Shown: positions 38,499-48,361 of the stretch, in pieces
Position numbering within the stretch: the first letter of the stretch is position 1
Layout: the number at the start of each line of letters is the position of its first letter
Assembly (NCBI RefSeq): GCF_902168435.1
Contig: NZ_LR656165.1
Span: 248,001-312,000, forward strand
DNA: 64,000 bases
Source: Bacillus marasmi
GTDB lineage: Bacteria > Bacillota > Bacilli > Bacillales > Cytobacillaceae
Direction of reading: 5' to 3'
The notes under the pieces: generated by a model
What the model was told of the DNA's origin: nothing
What the model saw: only the letters and a program-made list of their open reading frames with translations
The model's database searches: none
Translations under genes and position numbers: made by a program

Positions 38499-39476
38499 TT
38501 ACTTAATAGCACTATATTCTGATGAAAAATCGAACTTGCCAATTGCTTTGAATTTATCATATCGGTCATTTACTAGTTCTTTTTCGGACAGTACGTGCAA
38601 TTCCTTAAGTGATTTCATGAGAACTTTTTCAATTTCTTCGGCCTGAAGATTAATATCTTTATGCGCTCCGCCTCTTACTTCCGGAATGATTTCATCAACA
38701 ATTCCTAATCTCTTTAAATCCGGGGCTGTAATTTGCATGGATTGAGCCGCTTGTTTTGCTAGAGCTGCATCACGCCATAATATAGATGCAGCACCTTCAG
38801 GAGAGATAACTGAGTAAGTAGAATTTTCAAGCATGTAAATACGATTCCCTACTCCAAGTGCTAACGCACCACCGCTACCACCTTCACCAATGACAACACA
38901 AATAACTGGCACTTTAAGGCTAGCCATTTCAAATAAGTTTCTGGCGATTGCTTCGCTTTGACCGCGTTCCTCAGCAGCTTTTCCTGGATAAGCACCCTTC
39001 GTATCAATAAAACAAACTATTGGACGACGAAACTTTTCAGCCTGCTTCATAAGACGTAGTGCTTTGCGATAGCCTTCCGGATGTGGCATTCCGAAATTAC
39101 GACGGATGTTTTCCTTTGTATCTTTACCACGTTGATGACCAATAATTGTTAACGGTAAACCTTTGAACTTTGCAATCCCGCCGACAATCGCTTCATCATC
39201 ACGGAAGGTTCTGTCACCATGGCATTCAACAAAATCTGTAAAGAGCAAAGAGATATAATCAAGTGTTGTTGGACGGTTTTGATGACGAGCAATTTGGACT
39301 CGGTCCCATGGATCCATATTTTCATATATCTCTTTTTCAAGCTTTTCCAATCTAATTTCTAGATTATGAATCTCAGCGGATAAATCAACATCTGTTGATT
39401 GAGTAAATTCCTTTAGCTCAGTGATTTTCTTCCGAAGCTCGACAATTGGACGTTCAAATTCTAGTTCTCCAGCCAT
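38499..39476 (-). CDS. accA: Acetyl-CoA carboxylase carboxyltransferase subunit alpha
   Basis: AccA and AccD together transfer CO2 from carboxybiotin to acetyl-CoA, giving malonyl-CoA for fatty acid synthesis. The 325-residue protein has the crotonase-like fold with [20 protein letters not shown] and [16 protein letters not shown], which form the oxyanion holes. Its start overlaps the accD stop by 16 bp, so translation is probably coupled and the subunits balanced. Confidence 0.97.
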   Translation of the reverse strand: MAGELEFERPIVELRKKITELKEFTQSTDVDLSAEIHNLEIRLEKLEKEIYENMDPWDRVQIARHQNRPTTLDYISLLFTDFVECHGDRTFRDDEAIVGGIAKFKGLPLTIIGHQRGKDTKENIRRNFGMPHPEGYRKALRLMKQAEKFRRPIVCFIDTKGAYPGKAAEERGQSEAIARNLFEMASLKVPVICVVIGEGGSGGALALGVGNRIYMLENSTYSVISPEGAASILWRDAALAKQAAQSMQITAPDLKRLGIVDEIIPEVRGGAHKDINLQAEEIEKVLMKSLKELHVLSEKELVNDRYDKFKAIGKFDFSSEYSAIK

Positions 39477-40339
39477 TCGAGCTCACCTCCTGATTGATGA
39501 ATGTCGAGGATAGTTGCAACCTGTTCTTTCAATTCTAGTCTTGAAATAACGGCATCAAGCTGACCACATTTCAGCAAAAATTCAGCTGTTTGGAAATCCT
39601 CAGGAAGTTCCTCACGAATGGTTTGTTCAATGATTCTACGTCCAGCAAAACCAATTAAAGCACCTGGTTCGGCTAGATTATAGTCCCCTAATGATGCAAA
39701 GCTCGCCGATACACCACCAGTAGTAGGATGAGTCATGATTGAAATAATCAATCCTCCGTTATCACTAAATCGTTTTAACGCAACACTCGTTTTAGCCATT
39801 TGCATTAAGCTTAATGCACCTTCCTGCATTCTGGCACCACCTGATGCGGTAAAAATGATAAATGGAATCGACAATTCATCTGCCTTTTCAATTGCCCTAG
39901 TAATTTTTTCACCAACAACAGATCCCATACTCCCCATTCTAAAGGTAGAATCCATCACTGCAATCGCAATTGGCATATCATTTACTCTACCAGTGCCTGT
40001 GACAACTGCCTCATTTATGCCTGTTTTCACACGGTCACTTTCAACCTTTTCTAGATATTCTGGGAAATCTAGCGGATTAGTTGAAATCATATTTTGATTG
40101 ATTTCAACAAAGCTTCCCTCATCAAGAAAACATTCAATCCGTTCTCTTGAATTTTGTGGAAAATGATAATCACAATGTAAGCAAACCTTTAAATTCTTTG
40201 TCAATTCCTTTGTATACATGTTCTTTTTGCACTTTGGACATTTGGTCATAATTCCTTCAGGAACATCTTGATTGGCGTGATCTGATGGAATTGTTGCATA
40301 CTTTTTCTTTTTCGACTTTGTAAAAAGCTCTTTAAGCAA
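39461..40339 (-). CDS. accD: Acetyl-CoA carboxylase carboxyltransferase subunit beta
   Basis: This is the zinc-bearing partner of AccA (292 residues). Near the N-terminus CPKCKKNMY and CLHCDYHF give the four-Cys zinc ribbon, and the core has [12 protein letters not shown] and [17 protein letters not shown] 40339 is the better start: GGGGAGG lies 7 nt upstream and the protein then begins like B. subtilis AccD. An ATG nine codons earlier would overlap that ribosome site. Confidence 0.96.
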   Translation of the reverse strand: MLKELFTKSKKKKYATIPSDHANQDVPEGIMTKCPKCKKNMYTKELTKNLKVCLHCDYHFPQNSRERIECFLDEGSFVEINQNMISTNPLDFPEYLEKVESDRVKTGINEAVVTGTGRVNDMPIAIAVMDSTFRMGSMGSVVGEKITRAIEKADELSIPFIIFTASGGARMQEGALSLMQMAKTSVALKRFSDNGGLIISIMTHPTTGGVSASFASLGDYNLAEPGALIGFAGRRIIEQTIREELPEDFQTAEFLLKCGQLDAVISRLELKEQVATILDIHQSGGELEWLEN

Positions 40340-40504
40340 GGTCGTACCTCCCCTTGGATGATTCACTAATCTTTTGAACTACAAAAATTTAATATAAATA
40401 AAATCTGATTATTTTTTCGAAGTGGCCTGACCACTACCAAAAAAAAAAACTACCTGTCCTTCATTATACGATGGTTCTCAAAAGTTGTTTGTAAGAATCC
40501 GTCG

Positions 40505-41137
40505 TTAATAACTCGACAGTTTACGCAGTGAGTTAAAAGAGGAAATAATTCCTGCTTGATCTTTATTAAGTAAAGATTCTATGAGTGCGATATATTTTTC
40601 CTTCGGTGCTACCTTCTTTGCAATTTTTAATACAGCGTCATAGTCCTTCAAAATTAACCAGATTCTTAATATTAACCGATTTTCAGATAGTGTGACAATG
40701 TTAAAAAAATACTCATCGTCATCAAAATCATTAGTTGTTACCCATTGATAAAAATTGTTCAACTTTTCATCATTATTTCTTTGTACAATTAGTCGTAAAC
40801 AGTCCAATTCAATTAAATATTTTAATTCATGTACATCTTTTTTTGCTTCTTCATCCTGAAGAATAAATGTACTGATTAATTCAACCAGCCTGTGCCCCTT
40901 AAAATCCCTGATGAATGTTCCTTCACCTCTTCTAGTCTCAATTAAACCTAAAAGTTCTAATGACCGAAGTGCTTCCCTAACTGAAGAGCGCCCAACATTT
41001 AGGCGCTCGGTTAGTTCACGTTCAGATGGAAGTTTATCCCCAGGCTTTAGGTTATCCGAATGAATCATCAGTCTTAGCTGTTTTACAATTTCAAGATAAA
41101 CCTTTGAATTCTCCTGTGAGGTATTCACATTTTTCAC
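40505..41137 (-). CDS. GntR-family (FadR-like) transcriptional regulator
   Basis: This 210-residue protein has an N-terminal winged helix (residues 10-78; KLPSERELTERLNVGRSSVREALRSL, with GEGTFI as the wing) and a short helical C-terminal domain of FadR/FCD type. Conserved metal-binding His residues of the FCD domain are not evident. The start overlaps the malic enzyme stop by 4 bp (ATGA), so they form one operon, and accDA lies next. A role in sensing malate, pyruvate or an acyl-CoA is guesswork. Confidence 0.85.
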   Translation of the reverse strand: MKNVNTSQENSKVYLEIVKQLRLMIHSDNLKPGDKLPSERELTERLNVGRSSVREALRSLELLGLIETRRGEGTFIRDFKGHRLVELISTFILQDEEAKKDVHELKYLIELDCLRLIVQRNNDEKLNNFYQWVTTNDFDDDEYFFNIVTLSENRLILRIWLILKDYDAVLKIAKKVAPKEKYIALIESLLNKDQAGIISSFNSLRKLSSY

Positions 41138-42372
41138 TCACTTTTTCCAATATTCGCAAGTCTTTTCGTTTTTTCTTTAATTTCTTCAATATCAACTTTG
41201 ATACGAGCTACCCCAGTCTCCATTGCAGATTTGGCTACTGCTGCAGCAACAGCAGGTGCGACACGTGGATCAAACGGTCCAGGAATAACGTAGTCCGCAT
41301 TAAGCTCTTCATCACTAACTAGACTAGCAATGGCATCAACGGCAGCCATCTTCATTTCCTCATTAATATGTGTTGCTCTAACGTCTAATGCTCCACGGAA
41401 AATCCCAGGAAATGCAAGAACGTTGTTCACTTGATTAGGGAAATCTGAGCGGCCTGTTCCTACAACTGCTGCTCCAGCTTCTTTAGCAAGATGCGGCATG
41501 ATTTCTGGATTAGGATTTGCCATCGCAAAAATGATTGGATTTTCATTCATTGTTTTAACCATTTCAGGTGTCAATGCACCTTCTGCAGATACACCGATAA
41601 ATACATCAGCGCCATCAATAACATCAGCTAAGCTACCTTTACGATTTTCACGATTGGTGAATTTTGAAACCTCATCTTTGATATTATTCATACCTTCAGG
41701 TCGGCCTTCATAAATAGCCCCTTTAGTATCACACATAATGATATCGCGGACACCGTATGTATAAAGAAGCTTGATAATCGCGATTCCTGCAGCTCCCGCT
41801 CCATTTGCCACGACTTTAATTTCATTCATTTTTTTACCAGTTAGTTTTACGGCATTAACTAAGCCCGCTGCTGTAACAATTGCAGTCCCGTGTTGGTCAT
41901 CGTGGAAAACTGGAATGTTAGCTTCTTTTTTCAAGCGCTCTTCAATGATGAAGCAATTTGGGGCAGCAATATCTTCAAGATTAACACCGCCAAAAACTGG
42001 CTCTAATAGTTTAACTGTTTCAATGATTTTTTCAACATCAGTTGTATTTAAGCAAATTGGAAACGCATCAACGCCTGCAAAGCTTTTGAAAAGCACTGCC
42101 TTTCCTTCCATTACTGGTAAAGCTGCTGCTGGTCCAATATTCCCAAGTCCAAGTACTGCTGTTCCATCAGATACGACCGCAACCATATTTCCCTTCATTG
42201 TATAGTCATATACAGTTTCAGGGCGATCGTAAATTTCCTTGCATGGCTCTGCTACTCCAGGTGAATAGGCTAAACTGAGGTCCTTTGCATTTTGTACCGG
42301 TACCTTTGTTACTGTTTCTAATTTTCCTTTGTTCAAACTGTGCATGTGTAATGCTTCTTCTCTAATAGTCAA
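41134..42372 (-). CDS. ytsJ: NAD(P)-dependent malic enzyme (YtsJ type)
   Basis: This enzyme oxidatively decarboxylates malate to pyruvate. The protein of 412 residues has YSPGVAEPC, NIGPAAALPVMEGKA, the metal site ELVEDIAAPN-like FGGVNLEDIAAPN, PVFHDDQHGTAI, and the Rossmann loop NGAGAAGIAI. In B. subtilis YtsJ prefers NADP and supplies NADPH during growth on malate. I chose TTG 42372, with GGGAG 9 nt upstream, which gives almost the B. subtilis length (410). Confidence 0.95.
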   Translation of the reverse strand: MTIREEALHMHSLNKGKLETVTKVPVQNAKDLSLAYSPGVAEPCKEIYDRPETVYDYTMKGNMVAVVSDGTAVLGLGNIGPAAALPVMEGKAVLFKSFAGVDAFPICLNTTDVEKIIETVKLLEPVFGGVNLEDIAAPNCFIIEERLKKEANIPVFHDDQHGTAIVTAAGLVNAVKLTGKKMNEIKVVANGAGAAGIAIIKLLYTYGVRDIIMCDTKGAIYEGRPEGMNNIKDEVSKFTNRENRKGSLADVIDGADVFIGVSAEGALTPEMVKTMNENPIIFAMANPNPEIMPHLAKEAGAAVVGTGRSDFPNQVNNVLAFPGIFRGALDVRATHINEEMKMAAVDAIASLVSDEELNADYVIPGPFDPRVAPAVAAAVAKSAMETGVARIKVDIEEIKEKTKRLANIGKSE

Positions 42373-42513
42373 CTTTTTCCACTCCCTCAATTATACCAAG
42401 AAATAGCTTTAACGATTTGCTATTGAACCCCTTCTAGTGGTCTGACCAGTTGTCTTTATTAATATATAACATACCTAAATACATGTAAAGATTTTGATTA
42501 TTTGAAAATTTGA

Positions 42514-45500
42514 TTATTTTAATATTACATTATCAAATCCTAATAGACCTTGCAATTCCTTTATGCAAGAATCAGTTCCATCAACTTGTTCTGATTTTGC
42601 TAAACGCACAGTCTTTTCAAGACCTTCATAATATAGAACGACTTCGATCTCACCAGGATATTGATGTAATATGGTATGCAATTTATTAAGCAATTCTTGA
42701 GTTTGTTTTTCTGCCACAACCTTTAAAAAAAGCCTTGTTTTATTCTTTTTCGACAAATATCCCGAAATCCCTTTGCCGTCTTTAATAATAAATTGCAATT
42801 TCCCGTCTCTTTCCTCAACTCCCCCATCAAGGACCCACATCGTACCTTGCTGCAATAAATGACCCATTTTCTTAAATGCCTGCGGAAAGATTACGGCTTC
42901 GCATTCTGCACTTTGGTCACTTACCACTAAAAATGCCATCGGTTCACCTTTTTTAGTGCGGATTTTTTTTATATTAGAAACATAAACTGCTTTAACTGCA
43001 TGACGATTTCCAGGCTGCAAATCCGATAATGGAGTAAGCCCTTCAGCCCTTAATTCCTGTTGATAAGCTGCTAAAGGATGATCAGATAGGAAAAATCCTA
43101 ATATTTCTTTTTCATATGCGAGCTTAGCTTCAATTGTTAAAGGATCAACCTCGACATACTTCGGCTTTGGCATCAATTCATCTGCTTCAAAGAAATCAAT
43201 TTGCGCCCCTTCTTCTGGCATGAATAGCTGCGCATGCTCAATTGCTACATCAAGGCTAGCCAGCAAAACGGCACGGTCTTCGCCAAATTCATCAAAGCTT
43301 CCGGAAAGGACTAGCGCCTCTAGTGTTTTTCTATTTACAAGCTTAGGAGAAACTCTTAAGCAAAAATCAAATAAATCTTGAAATCTTTTTCGCCTTCTGG
43401 CTGCCATGATGGCCTTCAGCGCATTTCCACCAACACCTTTTATTGCCAATAAGCTATAACGGATACTGTCACCTTCAATTTTGAAGGTAGTATCACTATC
43501 GTTTACAGATGGAGGCAATAGCTTAATTTCCATTTGCGAGAGCTCATGTAAATACCCCATGAGCTTCGTCTCATTACCAACAGCAGAGGTTAATAGATTC
43601 GCCATAAAATAAACAGGATAGTGGGCTTTTAAATAGGCAAGCTGATAAGCAATAAAACTATAAGCTACCGCATGGCTTCGGTTAAAACCATAATTTGCAA
43701 AACGTACAATTAAATCATAGATTTCATTTGCTGTAGTCTCACTATATTGATTTTTCAACGCACCAGTTACAAAATGTTGACGTTCGCGATCGAGCGTTTG
43801 CTTTTGCTTTTTACTGACGGCACGGCGCAGTAAGTCAGCTTCACCTAAAGAAAACCCCGCCATACTTGAAGCAATTTGCATTATCTGCTCCTGGTAGATG
43901 ATAACACCGTATGTTTTATTTAATATCGGCTCTAAATCCCGATGCGGATAAGCAATCTGCTCCCGCCCATGCTTCCGATTAATAAATAATGGGATATTTT
44001 CCATCGGGCCTGGACGATAGAGCGCATTGACGGCAACAATGTCTTCAAATGCAGATGGAACAAGTTGCTTTAATACTTTGCGCATTCCATCTGATTCCAA
44101 TTGAAACACACCTGTTGTATTCCCAGCAGCTAATAATGCATAGGTTTTCTCGTCATTTATTGGAATGTTCCTAATATCAATCCGAGTTCTAGTGTACCGA
44201 TAAATCGTTTCAAGAATACTTTCAATGAAAGATAAGTTTCTAAGTCCTAGAAAATCCATTTTTAACAAACCGACTTCCTGAAGAGATTCCATTGCATACT
44301 GAGTTAAATACACCTCATTATGCCCAGCTTGGATCGGCACCGTTTCGACTAATGGCAATTCACTAATTACAACACCGGCTGCGTGTGTTGAAGTGTGACG
44401 TGGTAATCCTTCAAGCTTTGTCGCTGTTTCAAATAACCGTTGAAGTAAGTCCGCTTCCGTTATAAAAATTCTTAACCGCTCCGATTCTTGATATGCATCC
44501 TTTAAGGTGATTCCGAGTTTAGCAGGAACGAGTGAGGTCAGTTGATCCAGTTCTTTTGGATTCAATCCAAATACCCGGCCTACATCCTTCAATGCCGCCC
44601 TTGCTGCCAAAGTTCCGAAAGTGATAATTTGGGCAACATGAAGTTGACCATATTTTTGCATAACATATTGGATAACCTCTTCGCGGCGCGTATCGGGAAA
44701 ATCGATATCAATATCTGGCATCGTAATTCTTTCTGGATTTAAAAATCTTTCAAACAAGAGCCCATGTTCAATTGGATCAATATCAGTAATTTGCAGCACA
44801 TACGCAACCATCGAACCAGCCGCCGATCCACGTCCTGGACCAGTCAAAATGCCTTGTTCTCGAGCATATTTCATAAAATCCCAAACGATTAGAAAATAAT
44901 CGCTAAATTTCATTTTATTAATGATTGAGAGTTCGTACTGAAGTCTCTTCTTATGTAGCGTCGTCGGATTTTGATATCTCTTTTGAAAGCCAGCTAAGCA
45001 AATCTGTTCAAGTAAAGTCTCAGCATTCATACCGTTAGCAACAGGATATTTTGGGAGCCTTTGTTCATTCAAATTTAATTGAACCTGACAGTTTGCGGCA
45101 ATTTTCAATGTATTCTCAAGCGCATCTGGATAGTCTCCGTAAAGTTCCACCATCTCCGCTGGACTTTTCAGATAGTACTCGCTCGTTTCTAAGCGCTCTC
45201 GGTTCTCATCACTAAGCTTTACGCCATTTTTAATTGCTAATAAAACCTCGTGCGAAAACGCATCTTCCTTTTCTAAATACTGCACTGCATTCGTCACCAC
45301 GAGTGGAATATTTAACTTTTGTCCTAATGTCATGATTTCAGATTGGACGAAAGCCTCAGCTTTTAAGTTATGATTTTGCAACGATACATAGAAATTTTCT
45401 GGACCAAACATTGCCTGATAACGCTCTGCTGATTGATAGGCCTTTTCTATATCTCCGTTTAGTAGACTAGTTTCAATTTCCCCACTAACACCAGGAGTTA

Positions 45501-45870
45501 TAGCGATTAATCCGTCAGCATAGTGCTTTAACCACTTAATCGGCAGACCAGTCTTCGATTTCGTTTGTACTGCGCTGGATATTTTCAATAGATTCTGAAA
45601 GCCTGTTTGATTTTTAGCCAGGAGAACTAGAGGGAATGTTGGAGTTTGCGCATCATCAGCCTCAATATCCACGGTAAGGCCGAATATCGGTTTTATTGAA
45701 TGCTTTAGACATTCCTTATAAAAGTTGACCGTAGCATATAAAACATTTTTATCTGTCAAGGCAATCGCAGAATAGCCTTTATTCTTTGCATTTTGAACAA
45801 GCTGACGGATTTCCGCCGTGCTTGATAATAAACTATAGGAACTATAAACCTGCAGGTGAACGTAAGCCAT
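42514..45870 (-). CDS. dnaE: DNA polymerase III alpha subunit DnaE
   Basis: DnaE is the second replicative polymerase of low-G+C bacteria; it extends RNA primers before handing over to PolC. The 1118-residue protein has an N-terminal PHP domain (residues 1-210, YSSYSLLSSTAEIRQLV), the palm with active-site aspartates in MPDIDIDFPD (about 385-395), fingers with GRVFGL and HAAGVVISE, and a C-terminal OB fold (from about 960). The length is near that of B. subtilis (1115). It is monocistronic. Confidence 0.97.
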   Translation of the reverse strand: MAYVHLQVYSSYSLLSSTAEIRQLVQNAKNKGYSAIALTDKNVLYATVNFYKECLKHSIKPIFGLTVDIEADDAQTPTFPLVLLAKNQTGFQNLLKISSAVQTKSKTGLPIKWLKHYADGLIAITPGVSGEIETSLLNGDIEKAYQSAERYQAMFGPENFYVSLQNHNLKAEAFVQSEIMTLGQKLNIPLVVTNAVQYLEKEDAFSHEVLLAIKNGVKLSDENRERLETSEYYLKSPAEMVELYGDYPDALENTLKIAANCQVQLNLNEQRLPKYPVANGMNAETLLEQICLAGFQKRYQNPTTLHKKRLQYELSIINKMKFSDYFLIVWDFMKYAREQGILTGPGRGSAAGSMVAYVLQITDIDPIEHGLLFERFLNPERITMPDIDIDFPDTRREEVIQYVMQKYGQLHVAQIITFGTLAARAALKDVGRVFGLNPKELDQLTSLVPAKLGITLKDAYQESERLRIFITEADLLQRLFETATKLEGLPRHTSTHAAGVVISELPLVETVPIQAGHNEVYLTQYAMESLQEVGLLKMDFLGLRNLSFIESILETIYRYTRTRIDIRNIPINDEKTYALLAAGNTTGVFQLESDGMRKVLKQLVPSAFEDIVAVNALYRPGPMENIPLFINRKHGREQIAYPHRDLEPILNKTYGVIIYQEQIMQIASSMAGFSLGEADLLRRAVSKKQKQTLDRERQHFVTGALKNQYSETTANEIYDLIVRFANYGFNRSHAVAYSFIAYQLAYLKAHYPVYFMANLLTSAVGNETKLMGYLHELSQMEIKLLPPSVNDSDTTFKIEGDSIRYSLLAIKGVGGNALKAIMAARRRKRFQDLFDFCLRVSPKLVNRKTLEALVLSGSFDEFGEDRAVLLASLDVAIEHAQLFMPEEGAQIDFFEADELMPKPKYVEVDPLTIEAKLAYEKEILGFFLSDHPLAAYQQELRAEGLTPLSDLQPGNRHAVKAVYVSNIKKIRTKKGEPMAFLVVSDQSAECEAVIFPQAFKKMGHLLQQGTMWVLDGGVEERDGKLQFIIKDGKGISGYLSKKNKTRLFLKVVAEKQTQELLNKLHTILHQYPGEIEVVLYYEGLEKTVRLAKSEQVDGTDSCIKELQGLLGFDNVILK

Positions 45871-45953
45871 TTTTCCTCACACCCTCATCACTTCTATCTA
45901 TTTGTATTATAAGTGTTCTATCGTAAAAAGGAAAATACGTTCCCTTTTTTATC

Positions 45954-45999
45954 GAAAAGCGGAAACTAGACAGGAAAAGCGGAAGCGGCTCGCTGAAGC
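45954..45999 (+). repeat. Collapsed R1 element followed by a second R1 5' fragment
   Basis: GAAAAGCGGAA (start of R1) is joined directly to ACTAGACA (end of R1) at 45954-45972. One base further a new R1 start follows (GAAAAGCGGAAGCGGCTCGC, 45974). The same head-to-tail order with a 1-bp gap occurs at 62427-62429. Confidence 0.7.
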
Positions 46000-46084
46000 A
46001 AGACATTATATTTTATTCATATATTCATATTCTTTCGGGTTTGTCCATAAAATGTATTATGTCGAGATAAAAGGTGGATTTACC

Positions 46085-46423
46085 TTGAAGGAAGCAACTT
46101 TTTTTCATTCATTTTTAGAAAGTTATTTCATTGCACTCGGTGTTATTTTAGGTGGTTCTATCATTGGGGGCATTGCGACCTTTTTAACTGGAAATCCGCC
46201 GCTGACGGCCATCTATCGCCTCTCCAACCTCCTGCGGATTTGGGCAATTGTTGCTGCCATCGGTGGAACCTTTGACACTGTATACAGTTTCGAAAGAGGC
46301 CTGCTTCAAGGAGAAACAAAGGACTTATTTAAGCAATTTCTGCTCATCCTGTCCGCCTTAGGTGGTGCTCAAACCGGCGCTTTACTCATTAAATGGTTAA
46401 CCCAGGAGCACCTCGCACCATGA
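46085..46423 (+). CDS. ytrH: Sporulation protein YtrH
   Basis: This 112-residue membrane protein with about three hydrophobic segments (16-38, 47-70 and 88-107) matches YtrH (113 residues in B. subtilis), with the start FFHSFLESYFIALGVILGG and the Gly-rich SIIGGIATFLTG. It is needed for normal sporulation in B. subtilis and is expressed in the mother cell. TTG 46085 is set 7 nt behind AAAAGGTGG. The upstream in-frame extension runs through R1 repeat DNA and is not real coding sequence. Confidence 0.88.
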   Translation: MKEATFFHSFLESYFIALGVILGGSIIGGIATFLTGNPPLTAIYRLSNLLRIWAIVAAIGGTFDTVYSFERGLLQGETKDLFKQFLLILSALGGAQTGALLIKWLTQEHLAP

Positions 46424-46920
46424 GAATTCCGCCATATTATCATAAACCCTCATGGCAGGTTTTTTTTTCAGGAATGGCGATAGGCGGTTTAGTTTGCTGG
46501 GGCATTTTTTTATATATTTTTGGCGTCTGGCAGGAAAAGCAATCTGAGGAAATTCAAAAGCAAAAGGATATAATTAAAGAATTGACTGCCGAAAAAAATA
46601 TTTGGCAGGATGAATTTAGAGAATTGAATAAGCGGAATCTCGAAAAAATGACAGTGCAAGAAATTAAAATTGAGGTGACCAATTATAAAAAATATGATTT
46701 GGATCTTTTGAGCGTTTATGAGGTTGAAGATGGCATAAAGGAAGATATTAACATGGTCCTCGCCAAAGAAATAGAAACGGTTTACGAAAGCAGGGAAATG
46801 TTAAGGAGAGCAATTGAAAACAAAGTGGTTAAGGTTAACGACAAGCGCTATCGTCTCGAAATCAGAGAAATTTTCATTTACACGACACTATCCATTAAAG
46901 TCGAAATGCATTTGGATTGA
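46420..46920 (+). CDS. ytrI: Sporulation protein YtrI
   Basis: This 166-residue protein has one N-terminal membrane anchor (residues 11-33), a coiled-coil stretch (40-70) and a C-terminal domain exposed outside the membrane. The length and position match B. subtilis YtrI (167), a sporulation protein. ATG 46420 overlaps the ytrH stop as ATGA, so the two are translationally coupled. Confidence 0.88.
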   Translation: MRIPPYYHKPSWQVFFSGMAIGGLVCWGIFLYIFGVWQEKQSEEIQKQKDIIKELTAEKNIWQDEFRELNKRNLEKMTVQEIKIEVTNYKKYDLDLLSVYEVEDGIKEDINMVLAKEIETVYESREMLRRAIENKVVKVNDKRYRLEIREIFIYTTLSIKVEMHLD

Positions 46921-46923
46921 AAA

Positions 46924-46961
46924 AGGTTAGGAGGCTTACATAAGGGAAAGCCTCCTAAATT
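46924..46961. terminator. Bidirectional terminator between ytrI and nrnA
   Basis: The 11-bp stem TTAGGAGGCTT / AAGCCTCCTAA is flanked by A-rich sequence on one side and T-rich sequence on the other. It serves both convergent genes. Confidence 0.88.
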
Positions 46962-47888
46962 TTATTGCTGACAAAGCGCTTCAAGATCACGTACTACATC
47001 TTCCACTTCGTCCCATGAATAAATGGATGCACCAGATGCAAGCGGATGGCCGCCACCTTTATACTTTTTAGCAATCCCGTTAATAACGGGGCCTTTCGAA
47101 CGAAGTCGAACGCGAATTTGATCGTCTTCCTCAATAAAGAAAACCCAGGCAACCAAGCCTTCCACACCACCGAGAACACTGACAAGCTGTGATGCTTCTG
47201 ATGGTCTAGCGTCATATTTTTGCAAAAGCTCCTTCGATAAAATCATCGATGCAACCCCATTTTTTCTCGCTTCAAAATTCTGCAGGACATATCCATTAAG
47301 CTTTACAATATTAAGCTTTTGCTCGTACATTTTGTCATAAAGCTCAGTTCTTGAAAAATTATAATGAATAAGTTCACTAGCATAAATAAAGGTTCTATCA
47401 TTTGTACTAGGATATAAAAATCTTCCAGTATCTCCGACAATTCCTCCATAAAGGAGTCTTGCAGCTTCATCTGTCACGATTAAACCTTGATCCTTTGCAA
47501 ATTCATAAATCAATTCGCTACATGAGCTCGAGGTTGTATCGACCCAAACAATATCACCGTACGGATCCTCATTAGGATGGTGGTCAATTTTAATCAATCT
47601 ATCACCGGTTGTATAACGGGAATCATCGACTCTTTCTTGATTGGCTGTGTCACAAACGATTACTAGAGCACCTTGATATGTTTCATCAGGAATGACATCG
47701 AGTCTCCGCATAAAATTAAGCGACTCCTCTTCCTGACCAACAGCATAAACTTTTTTTTCAGGAAAGCTCGCTTTTAAAATTTCAACAAGACCACACTGAG
47801 ATCCATATGCATCTGGGTCTGGACGTACATGTCGGTGTACTATAATCGTTTCATATTGACGAATAGTTTCTAATATTTTTTCCTTCAT
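46962..47888 (-). CDS. nrnA: Bifunctional oligoribonuclease/pAp phosphatase NrnA
   Basis: NrnA degrades 2-5-nt RNAs and dephosphorylates pAp to AMP. The 308-residue protein has the DHH domain with HRHVRPDPDAYGS, VCDTAN and the name-giving DHHPNEDPYGD, and the C-terminal DHHA1 domain with the glycine-rich KGGGHPLASG. The length is close to that of B. subtilis NrnA (313). It is convergent with ytrI. Confidence 0.95.
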   Translation of the reverse strand: MKEKILETIRQYETIIVHRHVRPDPDAYGSQCGLVEILKASFPEKKVYAVGQEEESLNFMRRLDVIPDETYQGALVIVCDTANQERVDDSRYTTGDRLIKIDHHPNEDPYGDIVWVDTTSSSCSELIYEFAKDQGLIVTDEAARLLYGGIVGDTGRFLYPSTNDRTFIYASELIHYNFSRTELYDKMYEQKLNIVKLNGYVLQNFEARKNGVASMILSKELLQKYDARPSEASQLVSVLGGVEGLVAWVFFIEEDDQIRVRLRSKGPVINGIAKKYKGGGHPLASGASIYSWDEVEDVVRDLEALCQQ

Positions 47889-47996
47889 TTGCTAACTCCT
47901 TATTATGAAAATTCGAAATATGTAGCTTGTCATTGGAAAATCACATAAAATAAAGCTAAAATAGGAGAAGATTATCATAGCTTGGAGGAAAGTGAA

Positions 47997-48302
47997 ATGC
48001 CAATTATCGTTTTTTTCATCATGATTTGTCTTGCTTTTTATTTATACTATAAAACTAAATATTTCCGTTCCAATCGACCGGCTGAGAAACAATGGCTTGG
48101 TGCAAAATCTAGCATTATGCTTGGGCTTTTTGTAGGTTTGTTTGGAATCAATCAGCTTTTTTTGTTTGACACAACTGTAACCTACATTGTCGCTGCCATT
48201 TTTATTGTACTCGGCTTTCTTAGCGCCTTTAATGGTTTCAAGGCCTATCGATTTTACCTTCCTTATGTAGAAAAAGAAGCAAAGGATCTATTGGAAAACT
48301 AA
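47997..48302 (+). CDS. ytpI: YtpI family membrane protein
   Basis: This small membrane protein of 101 residues has three hydrophobic segments (3-20, 43-60 and 64-84) separated by the basic stretch YYKTKYFRSNRPAEKQW. The family has no known function. ATG 47997 follows GGAGG; a TTG five codons earlier overlaps that site. Its place between nrnA and ytoI is as in B. subtilis. Confidence 0.85.
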   Translation: MPIIVFFIMICLAFYLYYKTKYFRSNRPAEKQWLGAKSSIMLGLFVGLFGINQLFLFDTTVTYIVAAIFIVLGFLSAFNGFKAYRFYLPYVEKEAKDLLEN

Positions 48303-48313
48303 ATAGCTTTTTA

Positions 48314-48361
48314 TATAGGCTGGTCGGACTGCACATTTTCATGTTGCAGCCATCAGCCTAT
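48314..48361. terminator. Possible bidirectional terminator between ytpI and ytoI
   Basis: The imperfect stem TAGGCTGGTCGGACTGCA pairs with TTGCAGCCATCAGCCTA around a CATTTTCATG loop. T runs are short, so efficiency is uncertain. Confidence 0.55.

Noticed and set aside
38423-38506. 27-codon ORF on the plus strand with AGGAGATGATTTATG
   Set aside because: The ribosome site is good, but the frame runs through the accA terminator and into the 3' end of accA on the other strand. No promoter is clear and no family is recognised.
45902-46084. Longer N-terminus for YtrH
   Set aside because: The upstream in-frame part consists of R1 repeat remnants and A+T-rich DNA; TTG 46085 with a proper ribosome site gives the family length.
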